Shown: in pieces, positions 8,746 to 17,398 of the stretch
Layout of the letters: each line of letters opens with the position of its first letter
Numbering within the stretch: position 1 is the stretch's first letter
From: Spirochaetales bacterium
Lineage (GTDB): Bacteria > Spirochaetota > Spirochaetia > JABMQR01
Reading direction: 5' to 3'
Length of the DNA stretch: 51,003 nt
Assembly (NCBI GenBank): GCA_018399255.1
Contig: JAGYPA010000025.1
Coordinates: forward strand, 1 to 51,003
Notes under the pieces: model-generated
The model's input: only the letters and a program-made list of their open reading frames with translations
Told to the model about the DNA's origin: nothing
Databases searched by the model: none
Translations under genes and position numbers: made by a program

Positions 8746-8796
8746 TTTGAAAATAGTGCTTTGCTCAAAAATAGGGCTTTGCTCAAAAATAGTGCT
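8746..8796 (+). repeat. 18-bp tandem repeat between lacI and sbcD
   Basis: About 2.8 copies of a unit built on TTTGCTCAAAAATAGTGC. It has open frames on both strands, but nothing suggests it is translated. It occupies most of the 131-bp gap before sbcD. Confidence 0.8.
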
Positions 8797-8831
8797 GGAA
8801 AACTCACTCCATATACGTTAGAGTATGCACT

Positions 8832-10154
8832 ATGAAACTTATCCACACATCCGACTGGCACCTCGGCCGCTCTCTCTACGGGAGAAAGCGTTATGAGGAA
8901 TTTTCCGCGTTTCTTGACTGGCTGCTGGAACTGATCCGGACCCGGCATATCGATGCCCTCCTTGTCGCCGGCGATATTTTCGATACAACCGCTCCGAGCA
9001 ATCGGGCACAGGAGCTCTACTACCGCTTTCTCGCCCGCCTGGTGCGCACGGACTGCCGTCATATAATCATAACAGCCGGAAATCACGATTCCCCCACCTT
9101 TCTGGAGGCCCCGCAGCAGCTGCTGAAAGCGCTCGATATTCAGATTATCGGATCGATAACCGACAATCCCGGTGATGAGGTGATCCTGCTGCGCAGTCCG
9201 TCCGGTGAGCCGGAAGCCGTAATCTGTGCCGTCCCGTACCTGCGGGACCGGGATGTCCGCCGATCTGAAGCCGGTGAAAGCCTGGATGATAAAAACCGCA
9301 AGCTTATCGAAGGGGTCAGGGATCATTATCATACCGTATGCGAAAAGGCTGAGGAAATTCGCCGCACCGCAGGCGATATACCGGTTATTGCCATGGGGCA
9401 CCTGTTTGCCAGCGGCGGAAAAACCCTTGACGGAGATGGAGTGCGAGAACTCTATGTAGGGTCTCTCGCCCATATCGGGGAAGATTCATTTCCCGAGACA
9501 ATCGATTATCTGGCGCTCGGCCATCTGCATGTGCCCCAGCAGGTCGGGAAATCGGGACGTATCCGGTATTCCGGCTCACCTATACCCATGGGATACGGGG
9601 AAGCGAATCAGACCAAGCAGGTGGTGGAGATTACCGCGGCAGGCCGGAATCTGACCGTGGGGGAGCTCCCCGTCCCCTGCTTTCAGCCCCTCCAACGAAT
9701 TGCCGGCGACCTGAATACCCTGCTGTCCCGTATTGATGAACTTGCAGGAGAAGACAGCCGGGCCTGGCTGGAAATAGAATATCTCGGGGAGCACCTGGCC
9801 TCCGATTTACGGGAGCAGATCGATATCGCGACAGCCGGAACCCGACTCGAGGTGCGGAGAATACGGAACCGGCGGATAACCGACCGGGTGCTGCAGCAGG
9901 CCCGCAGTGAAGAGACCCTGGACGATCTCGATGTTCACGATGTCTTTGAACGCTGTCTGGATGCTCACAATGTGACAGCGGAAGAACGCCCCGGGCTTAC
10001 AGCTGCCTACCGGGAGATAATCGCGTCCCTCTATGAAAAGGAACGAGCCGATGAGGCCGATGAAGCCGCCGGGGCCGATACCGGCGACCGCGGGTACAGG
10101 AGCGGGAACGGGAACAGGAACGGGAACGGGAACGGGAACGGGGGGCAGCTATGA
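8832..10154 (+). CDS. sbcD: SbcD, nuclease subunit of the SbcCD (Mre11-Rad50-like) complex
   Basis: Mn-dependent 3'-5' double-strand exonuclease and hairpin endonuclease acting with SbcC in DNA repair. The calcineurin-like phosphoesterase motifs are complete: HTSDWHLG (8-15), LLVAGDIFD (~50), TAGNHDSP (~80), AMGHLF (~185) and a GHLH motif (LALGHLHVPQ, ~235). A capping domain follows. It is 440 aa, slightly long, because of a C-terminal tail of alternating Gly and Asn/Arg (NGNGNGNG) encoded by a 6-bp repeat at ~10101-10140. The stop overlaps the sbcC start by 4 bp (ATGA at 10151), so the two subunits are translationally coupled. No good ribosome binding site is visible before the ATG; the start is supported by homology to MKLIHTSDWHLG. 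Confidence 0.96.
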   Translation: MKLIHTSDWHLGRSLYGRKRYEEFSAFLDWLLELIRTRHIDALLVAGDIFDTTAPSNRAQELYYRFLARLVRTDCRHIIITAGNHDSPTFLEAPQQLLKALDIQIIGSITDNPGDEVILLRSPSGEPEAVICAVPYLRDRDVRRSEAGESLDDKNRKLIEGVRDHYHTVCEKAEEIRRTAGDIPVIAMGHLFASGGKTLDGDGVRELYVGSLAHIGEDSFPETIDYLALGHLHVPQQVGKSGRIRYSGSPIPMGYGEANQTKQVVEITAAGRNLTVGELPVPCFQPLQRIAGDLNTLLSRIDELAGEDSRAWLEIEYLGEHLASDLREQIDIATAGTRLEVRRIRNRRITDRVLQQARSEETLDDLDVHDVFERCLDAHNVTAEERPGLTAAYREIIASLYEKERADEADEAAGADTGDRGYRSGNGNRNGNGNGNGGQL

Positions 10155-13100
10155 AAATACTTGAACTGCGATTTAAAAACCTGAACTCCCTGTATGGAGA
10201 GTGGAATATTGACTTCACCGATCCGGAATACCTGAGCCATGGAATTTTTGCGATAACGGGACCAACCGGGGCGGGAAAATCGACTATTCTCGATGCGCTT
10301 TGCCTGGCTCTGTACGGGACAACCCCCCGACTCGGTAAAATTACCGCAGCCGGCAACGAAATTATGTCGCGGCAGACCGGTGAGTGCTATGCCGAAGTGG
10401 TGTTCAGGGCTCAGTCCGGGACATACCGCAGCCGCTGGAGCCAGCATCGGTCCCGCAAAAAAGCCGACGGAAAGCTGGCCGATACCCGGCATGAGATTGC
10501 CGAGGCGGAAACAGGCATCATCCTGGCCGAGAAAAAACGGGAAACCGCAGAAGCCGTAGAAGAGAAGACCGGAATGACCTACGACCGGTTTACCCGATCA
10601 ATCCTTCTTGCTCAGGGCGGATTCGATACCTTTCTCAAAGCCGATGCCGGCGACCGGGCTCCCATTCTCGAACAGATTACGGGAACCGAAATATACAGTG
10701 AAATCTCGGCCCATGTGCATGAAAGAAAAAAAACCGAGCAGGAGCTGCTCGAGCGGCTGAAGCAGGAAATAGCGGGAATTGCCCTGCTCAGTGATGAGGA
10801 AGCGGCAGCGCTGAACGATTCGACAGAGCGCATGCGGGCAAAGCAGCAGGAGCTAGCCGCCCGGCGGGATAAGCTGCAGCAGGCGATCCGGCAGCTTGAG
10901 GTAATTGACCAGCTGGAAGAGGAGCTGAAGAGCCTTCGTGAGCAGGAATCTCAGGCAATTGCTGCCGATGCTCAATTTGCCCCGAACCGGGAACGGCTGG
11001 AGCAGGCCTCGAGAGCGGCCGAGCTGGATGGAGACTATGCCGCACTTACAGCCCTGCGCAGTCGGCAGGAGGAAGAACTTTCCGCTCTGAAAAAGCTCAT
11101 CAGTGAGCTGCCGGAGAATGAAAAATTACTGCAGCAGCTGAATGAGGTGCGCCGGAAGGCGGAAGCCGCAGCCGGAGAGGCTGCTGAGCGGCAGAAGACC
11201 GAAGCCGGCCTGATCCGCCGTGTACGGGCTCTGGACCTGCAGCTTGCCGAAAAGCGGGAACAGCTGACTGCTGCCGGACGCCGCCTCGAGACTGTCGGCA
11301 GCGAGATCGGAGAAATTTGCAGACAGCAGGAAAAGACGAAAAACACGCGGAAAACGCTCGAGAAGCAGAGTGAAAAGCTGAACCGCTATCTGCAGGAACA
11401 TACAGCCGATTCTGTCCTTCCCGCCAGTTTCTCCGGGTTCGAGGGGCAGATAAAGGTGCTCGAGGCGGCGGGCGGCGAACTGCAGGACCTCTCTGTTCAG
11501 CAAACGGTTGATGAACAGCGGGCTGTCGTGGCTGAAGACCGGTATGTGAAGCAGGAACGTGTCCTGCAGGCAGCAGAAGCAGCCAGCAGAACTGCACTGC
11601 AGCGCCAGGAAGAGTTAGAAAAGCAGGTAAATGAGAATCTGGCCGGAAAAACGCTGCGCGAATACCGCATAGCACTCAACTCCCTCCAGCGCGAGCAGCT
11701 CCTGCTGAAAAAGATAGCGAGTCTGGAGGAAGAGCGGCAGAAGCTTGAAGACGGCAGCCCCTGTCCTCTCTGCGGGTCGCCTGACCACCCCTATGCTGCC
11801 GGAAACGTCCCTCAGGTCGATGAGGTAGAGCTGCAGATAGTTGAGCTGAATGCACGGATAGATCGAGTCGACGACCTCCAGCAGCAGCTGGATAAAGCGG
11901 GGAAGCAGCTTAAGAAGCAGGATGCAGTCCGGACTGAGTCCGAAAAAACACTCAGCCAGACCGTTTTTGAGCGGACTGAGGTGCAGACCGCCTTGAAAAA
12001 TCGCCAGATTGAATTGAAAAAAAAGATCAGCGGAATTGACTCTCTGAAGGCGTCCCTGATGCAGGATCTGATTCCTCTGGATGACGGAGAAATGGTGAGC
12101 AGCCTCGATAAGCTCAAGTCGGACGGACAGCTGGGTGACTGTAAAGCGATCCTTGATAAGCTGCTGGAGAAGCTGAGGGTGCGAATGAGCGTATGGCAGA
12201 AGACACAGGATGATCTGGCGCAGCTGAACAGGACCTTTGTCGATCTGGATTCCGAACTGAGCAATCTTGCCGGGCGTCTGCAGACCCTGGGTCGGTCCCG
12301 GGTTGACTTGAAGCACTCCTTTGCCGATCTGGAGGGGGCTGCTGCAGTTCTTAGGCAGGAGCGGGATGAAGTATATGGCGAAAAGGATCCTGATGCGGAA
12401 GAGCTGAGGCTTGAGGTCGCCCTCGAGGCTGCCCGGGAGACGGATAAAGCAGCCCGTGAGGCATTGGAAGGGCAAAAGCGAAAGGTTGATGGACTTCAGG
12501 AGCGAATAGGGGAATTAAAAAAAGCGACGGGTGACCGCATAGACCTGCTCACTGAAAGAGAAGCCGAATTTTTACTGGCTGCGGGAAAGCTGGATTTTCC
12601 TGATGAGGCTGCCTATATCGCGGCCCGGCTTGCCGCTGAAGAGCGCCGGCAGCTGCAGAAGCAGGCAGACGGGCTCTCCTCTGCCCGTAGCGGGGCAGAA
12701 GCCCGGCGAAGGGATCGGGAGCAGCGGCTCCGGGAGGAGCGGGAAAAGGAGAAACTGCTGGTTCCATCGGGCGAGTCACGGGAAACCCTCACAACCGAAC
12801 TCACCGAAAAACAGGAGCATCTGCAGAATCTGGGAGAAGAGATCGGGGCTGCCAGGCAGAAACTGACCGACCACCAGGCGGCTCGGGAGCTGGCTGCGGA
12901 GAAGCAGGCTGCGGTCGCTGCCCAGACGCTGGAATGCCGGAAGTGGGATCAACTCCATTTGCTCATAGGATCGGCAGATGGAAAAAAATACCGTAATTTT
13001 GCTCAGGGTTTGACTTTTGAGCTGATGATTTCTCATGCCAATCTGCAGCTGAGAAGTATGACTGACCGCTATCTGCTGGTAAGGGATGCGGATAATCCCC

Positions 13101-13480
13101 TCGAGCTCAATGTGGTGGATGATTATCAGGCGGGTGAGGTCCGATCGACCCGGAATCTTTCCGGCGGGGAGAGCTTCATCGTGAGTCTGGCCCTGGCCCT
13201 TGGCCTGTCGCACATGGCCAGCCGCAAAGTTCGGGTTGACTCACTATTTCTTGACGAGGGTTTTGGTACCCTTGATGAAGAGTCGCTGGAGACCGCTTTG
13301 GAAACACTGGCAGGGCTGCATCAGCAAGAGAAGCTGATCGGGGTAATCTCCCACGTTCCGGCGCTCAAGGAGCGGATTCCGGTTCAGATTGCCGTATTGC
13401 CCGGGCCAGGCGGCAGAAGTATCCTTTCCGGTCCGGGCTGCACCCGCAACAGCGGTATCGCAGCAACAGTATCTGAATAA
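10151..13480 (+). CDS. sbcC: SbcC, ATPase subunit of the SbcCD complex
   Basis: Rad50-like SMC-type ATPase, 1109 aa. N-terminal Walker A GPTGAGKST (~37-45) and Q-loop region MSRQTGECYAEVVF. Two long Gln/Glu-rich coiled-coil arms are separated by a zinc hook CPLCGSPDHPY at ~537, which dimerises two molecules through Zn. The C-terminal lobe has the signature LSGGESFIVSLALALGLS and Walker B LFLDEGFGTLD, then the H-loop in VISHVPALKERIPVQI. All elements needed for activity are present. The extreme C-terminus and stop lie in a 14-bp tandem duplication (13467-13494). It forms a two-gene operon with sbcD. Confidence 0.97.
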   Translation: MKILELRFKNLNSLYGEWNIDFTDPEYLSHGIFAITGPTGAGKSTILDALCLALYGTTPRLGKITAAGNEIMSRQTGECYAEVVFRAQSGTYRSRWSQHRSRKKADGKLADTRHEIAEAETGIILAEKKRETAEAVEEKTGMTYDRFTRSILLAQGGFDTFLKADAGDRAPILEQITGTEIYSEISAHVHERKKTEQELLERLKQEIAGIALLSDEEAAALNDSTERMRAKQQELAARRDKLQQAIRQLEVIDQLEEELKSLREQESQAIAADAQFAPNRERLEQASRAAELDGDYAALTALRSRQEEELSALKKLISELPENEKLLQQLNEVRRKAEAAAGEAAERQKTEAGLIRRVRALDLQLAEKREQLTAAGRRLETVGSEIGEICRQQEKTKNTRKTLEKQSEKLNRYLQEHTADSVLPASFSGFEGQIKVLEAAGGELQDLSVQQTVDEQRAVVAEDRYVKQERVLQAAEAASRTALQRQEELEKQVNENLAGKTLREYRIALNSLQREQLLLKKIASLEEERQKLEDGSPCPLCGSPDHPYAAGNVPQVDEVELQIVELNARIDRVDDLQQQLDKAGKQLKKQDAVRTESEKTLSQTVFERTEVQTALKNRQIELKKKISGIDSLKASLMQDLIPLDDGEMVSSLDKLKSDGQLGDCKAILDKLLEKLRVRMSVWQKTQDDLAQLNRTFVDLDSELSNLAGRLQTLGRSRVDLKHSFADLEGAAAVLRQERDEVYGEKDPDAEELRLEVALEAARETDKAAREALEGQKRKVDGLQERIGELKKATGDRIDLLTEREAEFLLAAGKLDFPDEAAYIAARLAAEERRQLQKQADGLSSARSGAEARRRDREQRLREEREKEKLLVPSGESRETLTTELTEKQEHLQNLGEEIGAARQKLTDHQAARELAAEKQAAVAAQTLECRKWDQLHLLIGSADGKKYRNFAQGLTFELMISHANLQLRSMTDRYLLVRDADNPLELNVVDDYQAGEVRSTRNLSGGESFIVSLALALGLSHMASRKVRVDSLFLDEGFGTLDEESLETALETLAGLHQQEKLIGVISHVPALKERIPVQIAVLPGPGGRSILSGPGCTRNSGIAATVSE

Positions 13481-13545
13481 CAGTATCTGAATAACGGAAT
13501 CTTAATAACCGTAACTGAATAACCGAAACTGAATAACAGTCAGGC
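13467..13545 (+). repeat. Tandem repeat spanning the sbcC stop codon
   Basis: Two exact copies of CAGTATCTGAATAA (13467-13480 and 13481-13494); the first ends in the sbcC stop. Degenerate 14-15-bp relatives (built on CTGAATAACNG) continue to about 13545, filling the gap to the GGDEF gene. Confidence 0.9.
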
Positions 13546-13580
13546 GTCAGCAAGGTAGTATTACATTCAGGAAAAAAAGT

Positions 13581-14957
13581 ATGGAAAAAGTTTTTTATCA
13601 ACTGAAAAAAGTTATACGGTTTTTTGGTGCAAATCCGGATAAGAGCGAAATCGGAAAAGCGGATGCCGCCGAAGTCCGCAGGGAAATGCTGGTAACCAAT
13701 GCCCGGCGTGCGAAGTATATGCTTGCTGCTACCCTCGGGTTCGAGCTGTTTCTCATCGCGGCTCATGATATTCCGAGTATTATCCGGCATGGGTTGTTCG
13801 GAGAGAATGCCCTCTACTATTTCCTGCTGCACAGTATTATCCTCATTACGGCTGTATCGGGATTGCGGTACGCAAATTTACTGATTAGAAAGAACTCACA
13901 GCCTCCTGTCCGGGAGGCTTCTTCCCCGAAGCCTTCTTTCCGGAAGGGTATTTCCCCCGATTTCGTCCAGGCTTTGGTCATTTTTTTCATTATCGCCCCG
14001 ACGGCTATGATAAACGCCCTTGATCAAAGCTTTACCGACAGCATCGTGGTCTATGTCGCCATCACTCTGATGATCAGTGTCCTGATGCTCATGAGGCCCC
14101 CTGTCAATCTCGTTGTGTATGCAAGTTGCCATCTGGTGTTTATTATCGGTCTGCTTATTCATCAGCATGATGGAACTGCGGCAGCCGCAAACAGCATCAA
14201 CGGCTCAATAGCAGTGATCTCGGCCATGATCATCTCGACAACGTTCTACCACAGCGGCTATGAAAGCACCATGAAGACCGTTCTTCTGCGTAAGGCTAAC
14301 AGGAAACTGGAAATTCTATCCACAACGGATTCCCTGACAGGATTATACAATCGGCGATATTTTTATGACTGCCTGGAGACAGCCTGCCTTGCCGCCGAGC
14401 GGCATCAGGACTCCTGGGTGCTGATTATTTTCGACCTGGATGATTTCAAGGAGACCAACGATGCTTACGGCCATTCCTTCGGTGATCAGATATTGATATC
14501 TTTTGCCGATATCCTCAAGGGGCATTGCCGAATCACCGATTCGGGCCGAATCGATGATTCGGGCCGAATTATGAATTCGGAAAGAACAGGCGAAACTTGC
14601 CGAGCAGGCAAAATTGCCGTCAGGTGGGGAGGAGAAGAGTTTGTGCTGGCTCTGCAGAATGTGACCACTGAGCAGGCTTTAGAGATTGGGGAGCAGATAC
14701 TGAAAACGCAAAGCAGGAAGAGTGTAACTCTGGGAGATTACCGTGCGACGGTGACCGCCAGTGCCGGGGCGGCTCTACTGGAAGATTGTTCAATTACAGG
14801 TGTTGATCGTGCACTCGTCCATGCTGACAGGGCTCTCTATGCAGCAAAGAGTGAGGGCAAGAATCGAATCGTGTTATATCAGGATGGCCAGACCGCTTCC
14901 GGGGAAAAGGTGCAGGAATGCAAGGGTGCAGGGATGGGTGATAGCAGTAGTGTCTGA
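13581..14957 (+). CDS. Membrane-bound diguanylate cyclase (GGDEF domain)
   Basis: Makes cyclic di-GMP from GTP. Six hydrophobic segments (~residues 38-225) form a membrane sensor, followed by a GGDEF domain from ~245 (STTDSLTGLYNRRYF). The active-site motif is GGEEF (in VRWGGEEFVLAL), a permitted catalytic variant, and the Mg/GTP region FDLDDFKETNDAYGHSFGD is intact. The inhibitory I-site position reads RAGK where RxxD is expected, so product inhibition is probably lost. Just before it sits an insertion of three 18-bp repeats (14529-14582) encoding a Ser-Gly-Arg-Ile-rich loop. A short AGGA precedes the ATG. No EAL domain is present. Confidence 0.9.
   Translation: MEKVFYQLKKVIRFFGANPDKSEIGKADAAEVRREMLVTNARRAKYMLAATLGFELFLIAAHDIPSIIRHGLFGENALYYFLLHSIILITAVSGLRYANLLIRKNSQPPVREASSPKPSFRKGISPDFVQALVIFFIIAPTAMINALDQSFTDSIVVYVAITLMISVLMLMRPPVNLVVYASCHLVFIIGLLIHQHDGTAAAANSINGSIAVISAMIISTTFYHSGYESTMKTVLLRKANRKLEILSTTDSLTGLYNRRYFYDCLETACLAAERHQDSWVLIIFDLDDFKETNDAYGHSFGDQILISFADILKGHCRITDSGRIDDSGRIMNSERTGETCRAGKIAVRWGGEEFVLALQNVTTEQALEIGEQILKTQSRKSVTLGDYRATVTASAGAALLEDCSITGVDRALVHADRALYAAKSEGKNRIVLYQDGQTASGEKVQECKGAGMGDSSSV
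14529..14582 (+). repeat. Three 18-bp palindromic repeats inside the GGDEF domain
   Basis: Three in-frame units beginning CCGAAT and ending ATTCGG, each able to form a small hairpin (CCGAATCaccGATTCGG for the first). They insert a loop just upstream of the I-site and GGEEF motif. Confidence 0.85.
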
Positions 14958-14982
14958 TTGCAGGGATGTCTGATTGCAGGGA
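14951..14982 (+). repeat. Exact 16-bp duplication spanning the GGDEF-gene stop codon
   Basis: TGTCTGATTGCAGGGA occurs at 14951-14966 (containing the TGA stop) and again at 14967-14982 with no gap. Confidence 0.9.
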
Positions 14983-15000
14983 CAGAATATTCAGAGCCGC

Positions 15001-16068
15001 CTACCGGTAGTCGTCAATCGCCCTGATAATCTGCGGATAGCTTTTGCGCCAGCATCCAGAAGGCGGATCTTCGGATATCTGTATCTGCAGCCTTCCCGAA
15101 CCGCCGGCCTCTTCCAGAATCTCACAAGCCTTCCGATATATTGCCTCCTCGTTTTGCAAGTGAACTGAGGAGGGGAAATTCAGCATCAGCCGCATTCCGG
15201 GCCAGTATTCAACCGCCTCTCCGGCAGAAGTATCGTTATCGGGGGGAGGTGAGAAGGAGTCGAGACCGCCGACTCCTGAATCGGCTATCAGATGGCGAAG
15301 AGGCTTCAGGTCTCCGTCCATGTGCACGATAAGGGGAATTCCTTTATCTGCCAGTATACTGGATACTTGACGGTAGTAGGGGACGCAGTATTGGCTGAAC
15401 CGCTCCGGCCCGATCAGCGGTGAAGTGATGTTGTCACCAATAACGATGTAGGGAATTTCTACTTTGTCAGCGAGCGATGCAGCGATCCTGGCTGCCTCGA
15501 TGGTCCGCTGCCCCATTACAGTCATAACCTCCTGTATCAGCTGCGGATCGTCGGCCAGATGAAAACTGAGGTCCATCATCGAGACCCACTGAATCCAGAG
15601 CTGCTGAAAGGGTGTCCTGCCGATATGAATGTGGGGCAGCCCGTCATCTCCGACATATCGCCAAGTCTGCTCGATTCCTTCACGATTATCCATCAGCTGA
15701 ATATCTGCCAGGTAGGCCAGAAGTACCCGGTACTCATCGAGATCGGTAATATAATGCTTGTCGATATTGAAGACGCCCGGCAGGCCCGGAATCGGAAACC
15801 GCTCCTGAAATACTGATCCCGCGGGGGTATGAAGCGTGTCCCGGAATCCCGCTTTGCCCCTGTCGGCGATCGTCTCGGTATCAATCCGGCAGTGCTCGGT
15901 GACAAGGCGGCAGGCATCGGTCCATACCGCTATCCCCATGGCATCCCGGCCGACTTCCTCCCATATTTCCTCATTTTTTCCGCCGATGTTGTCATACTGC
16001 ACAAAGGGTACTTTGTCCGTTTTCTCTCCCCGCATAAATTTGCGCATGCGTGTTCCAGCTTTCATCAT
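15001..16068 (-). CDS. Uroporphyrinogen decarboxylase-like protein 1 (URO-D/methyltransferase superfamily)
   Basis: A 355-aa member of the URO-D fold family, which includes haem-pathway URO-D and corrinoid-dependent methyltransferases (MtaA/MtbA/CmuA). The start is GKMMKAGTRMRKF, and the conserved late segment is IPLIVHMDGDLKPLRHLIADSGVGGLDSFSP. In methyltransferases this site is HxC (zinc ligand); here it is HMDG, so a cysteine zinc site is absent. True haem URO-D is unlikely because there are no other haem genes nearby and the N-terminal FxR motifs are missing. The ATG at 16068 overlaps the upstream stop as ATGA and has GGGAG before it, so it is chosen over the ATG at 16083. It is co-transcribed with the gene at 16065. 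The substrate is unknown. Confidence 0.8.
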   Translation of the reverse strand: MMKAGTRMRKFMRGEKTDKVPFVQYDNIGGKNEEIWEEVGRDAMGIAVWTDACRLVTEHCRIDTETIADRGKAGFRDTLHTPAGSVFQERFPIPGLPGVFNIDKHYITDLDEYRVLLAYLADIQLMDNREGIEQTWRYVGDDGLPHIHIGRTPFQQLWIQWVSMMDLSFHLADDPQLIQEVMTVMGQRTIEAARIAASLADKVEIPYIVIGDNITSPLIGPERFSQYCVPYYRQVSSILADKGIPLIVHMDGDLKPLRHLIADSGVGGLDSFSPPPDNDTSAGEAVEYWPGMRLMLNFPSSVHLQNEEAIYRKACEILEEAGGSGRLQIQISEDPPSGCWRKSYPQIIRAIDDYR

Positions 16069-17243
16069 TTTTCCGCTCCCCATCGTGAAACTTTTTTCAG
16101 TACCGCTTGCGCAGTCTCTTCATTGTCGGCGATAACCTGCATCCAGACCCCTTCCGGAGAGAGATGTTCCATAAAGGCATCTATCTCATCGGGATATGCT
16201 TCAATAATCTGAATCCCCTTGCCGGCAGCCTGTATTTTCCGGTATATGTCCAGGTGGTCTGAGGCGCGGCCGTTTCCTGCCCCGTACACCCACTGCACGG
16301 CATCGAGTTCCTTGACGGTCAGCAGGCTGTCCAGCTGTCTGAGAGCTCCGGGTCCATCGAGATGATAGATATTTCTATCCATATGCTGCATTTCGGCTAT
16401 GAGTCCATCGAGGAAGAGTTCTTCGAACAGTTCATTGGATATCATGCAGGAGAAATCGTTGGAGGGGACGTGCCATTTTTTTCGGGATACTATGCCCGGC
16501 CAGCCGGTTACTGCCTGTCCCCGGGCTGTCAGTTTGTCATAATAGTGGTCGTAAACGGCAAAGAATTCTCTTCTAATATCATCAAGGGCCTGCCGGATCT
16601 CCTCCGGATGTTCGAGCACGTCGAAGTTCATCTGCAGGGGACCGCGGAATCCGACAATGCAGTCGGCTCCCGGGTGAAGATCCGGCCAGCCGGTATAGAA
16701 CTTGCCTTTTCCCAGTTCGAGAAATGCGGCGTAGAGGTCTTCCATGAGGGAAAATATGGGACGATCGCTGCTGAATCGGATTTTATCCGTGTACCCGCTC
16801 CAGTCTTCCAGAAAGGGTTCCACATACGAGGTCTCTTCCATGTACCGCAGCTTTCCGCCGAAGCAGGCGCAGAAGAAATCCGGTCCCAGATTTGGATAGG
16901 CCAAGGGCAGGGCATCTCCCAGATAGATGGCTGCCTGTACGGCAGCCAGAGCGTATTCTGCCTGATAGACGGCATCGGTCCATCGCTCCTCCAGGCTCCC
17001 ATGGCTGCTTTCCGGAAAGGTGGAGGTCGCTGGAGCGAAGTCCGCCGCTGGAGCGGTAGAGGCCGCTAGAGCGGTGGAGGCCGCTGGAGCGGAGGAGGCC
17101 GCTTGAGCGGAGGAGGCCGCTGGATATTTCGGCACGGTCATGGATACCACCGGCCGGTCAATGACGGCTCGTTCCCAGAAGGCATCCTGTCGGTCGATGC
17201 GCTGTTCCCAGTCGTCAATGGTTTCTATCGGCATAATATCCAT
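16065..17243 (-). CDS. Uroporphyrinogen decarboxylase-like protein 2, with Ala-rich repeat insertion
   Basis: 392 aa, more divergent than its neighbour but with the same late motif, NIYHLDGPGALRQLDSLL, i.e. HLDG where methyltransferases have HxC. Upstream is GFRGPLQMNFDVLEHPEEI, and the C-terminus EAYPDEIDAFMEHLSPEGVWMQV fits the TIM-barrel end of the URO-D superfamily. Residues ~42-75 are five copies of an AAST-APA-type Ala/Ser/Pro hexapeptide encoded by an 18-bp repeat (17026-17124), an insertion in an otherwise normal-sized protein. It overlaps protein 1 by 4 bp, and the two are probably a heteromeric or sequential pair. It is divergent from the AraC gene at 17399, the likely regulator. 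No corrinoid protein gene is adjacent. Confidence 0.7.
   Translation of the reverse strand: MDIMPIETIDDWEQRIDRQDAFWERAVIDRPVVSMTVPKYPAASSAQAASSAPAASTALAASTAPAADFAPATSTFPESSHGSLEERWTDAVYQAEYALAAVQAAIYLGDALPLAYPNLGPDFFCACFGGKLRYMEETSYVEPFLEDWSGYTDKIRFSSDRPIFSLMEDLYAAFLELGKGKFYTGWPDLHPGADCIVGFRGPLQMNFDVLEHPEEIRQALDDIRREFFAVYDHYYDKLTARGQAVTGWPGIVSRKKWHVPSNDFSCMISNELFEELFLDGLIAEMQHMDRNIYHLDGPGALRQLDSLLTVKELDAVQWVYGAGNGRASDHLDIYRKIQAAGKGIQIIEAYPDEIDAFMEHLSPEGVWMQVIADNEETAQAVLKKVSRWGAEK
17026..17124 (-). repeat. 18-bp tandem repeat in URO-D-like gene 2
   Basis: Five copies plus a half copy of a unit close to GCCGCTGGAGCGGAGGAG (plus-strand reading), in frame, encoding Ala-Ala-Ser/Thr-rich residues. 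Confidence 0.9.
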
Positions 17244-17283
17244 GGCTGTTCCTTGTCAGTACGGCACTGTCTGTAAGAGTCTT

Positions 17284-17390
17284 GCACTGCCAGTCTTGCA
17301 CTGCCAGTATTAAAACTGCCAGTCTTGCACTGGCAGTATCAGTATCGCGGCAGAAATCGTTTTGCAAAAGTGACAAAAATGTTGTATTGT
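17284..17390 (+). promoter_or_regulatory. Divergent control region: 14-bp repeats and AraC-gene promoter
   Basis: Positions 17284-17338 hold repeats of GTCTTGCACTGCCA, with an inverted variant (CTGCCAGTCTTGCACTGGCAG) that could bind an AraC dimer. The promoter is TTGCAA (17362-17367), 17 bp, TATTGT (17385-17390). The -10 ends 8 nt before the AraC start codon, so the transcript would begin at or next to the ATG. Confidence 0.6.
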
Positions 17391-17398
17391 GTAGATAA

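Noticed and set aside
16362..17069. 235-codon plus-strand open frame
   Set aside because: Antisense shadow of the URO-D-like gene 2, whose motifs and overlap with gene 1 are clear.
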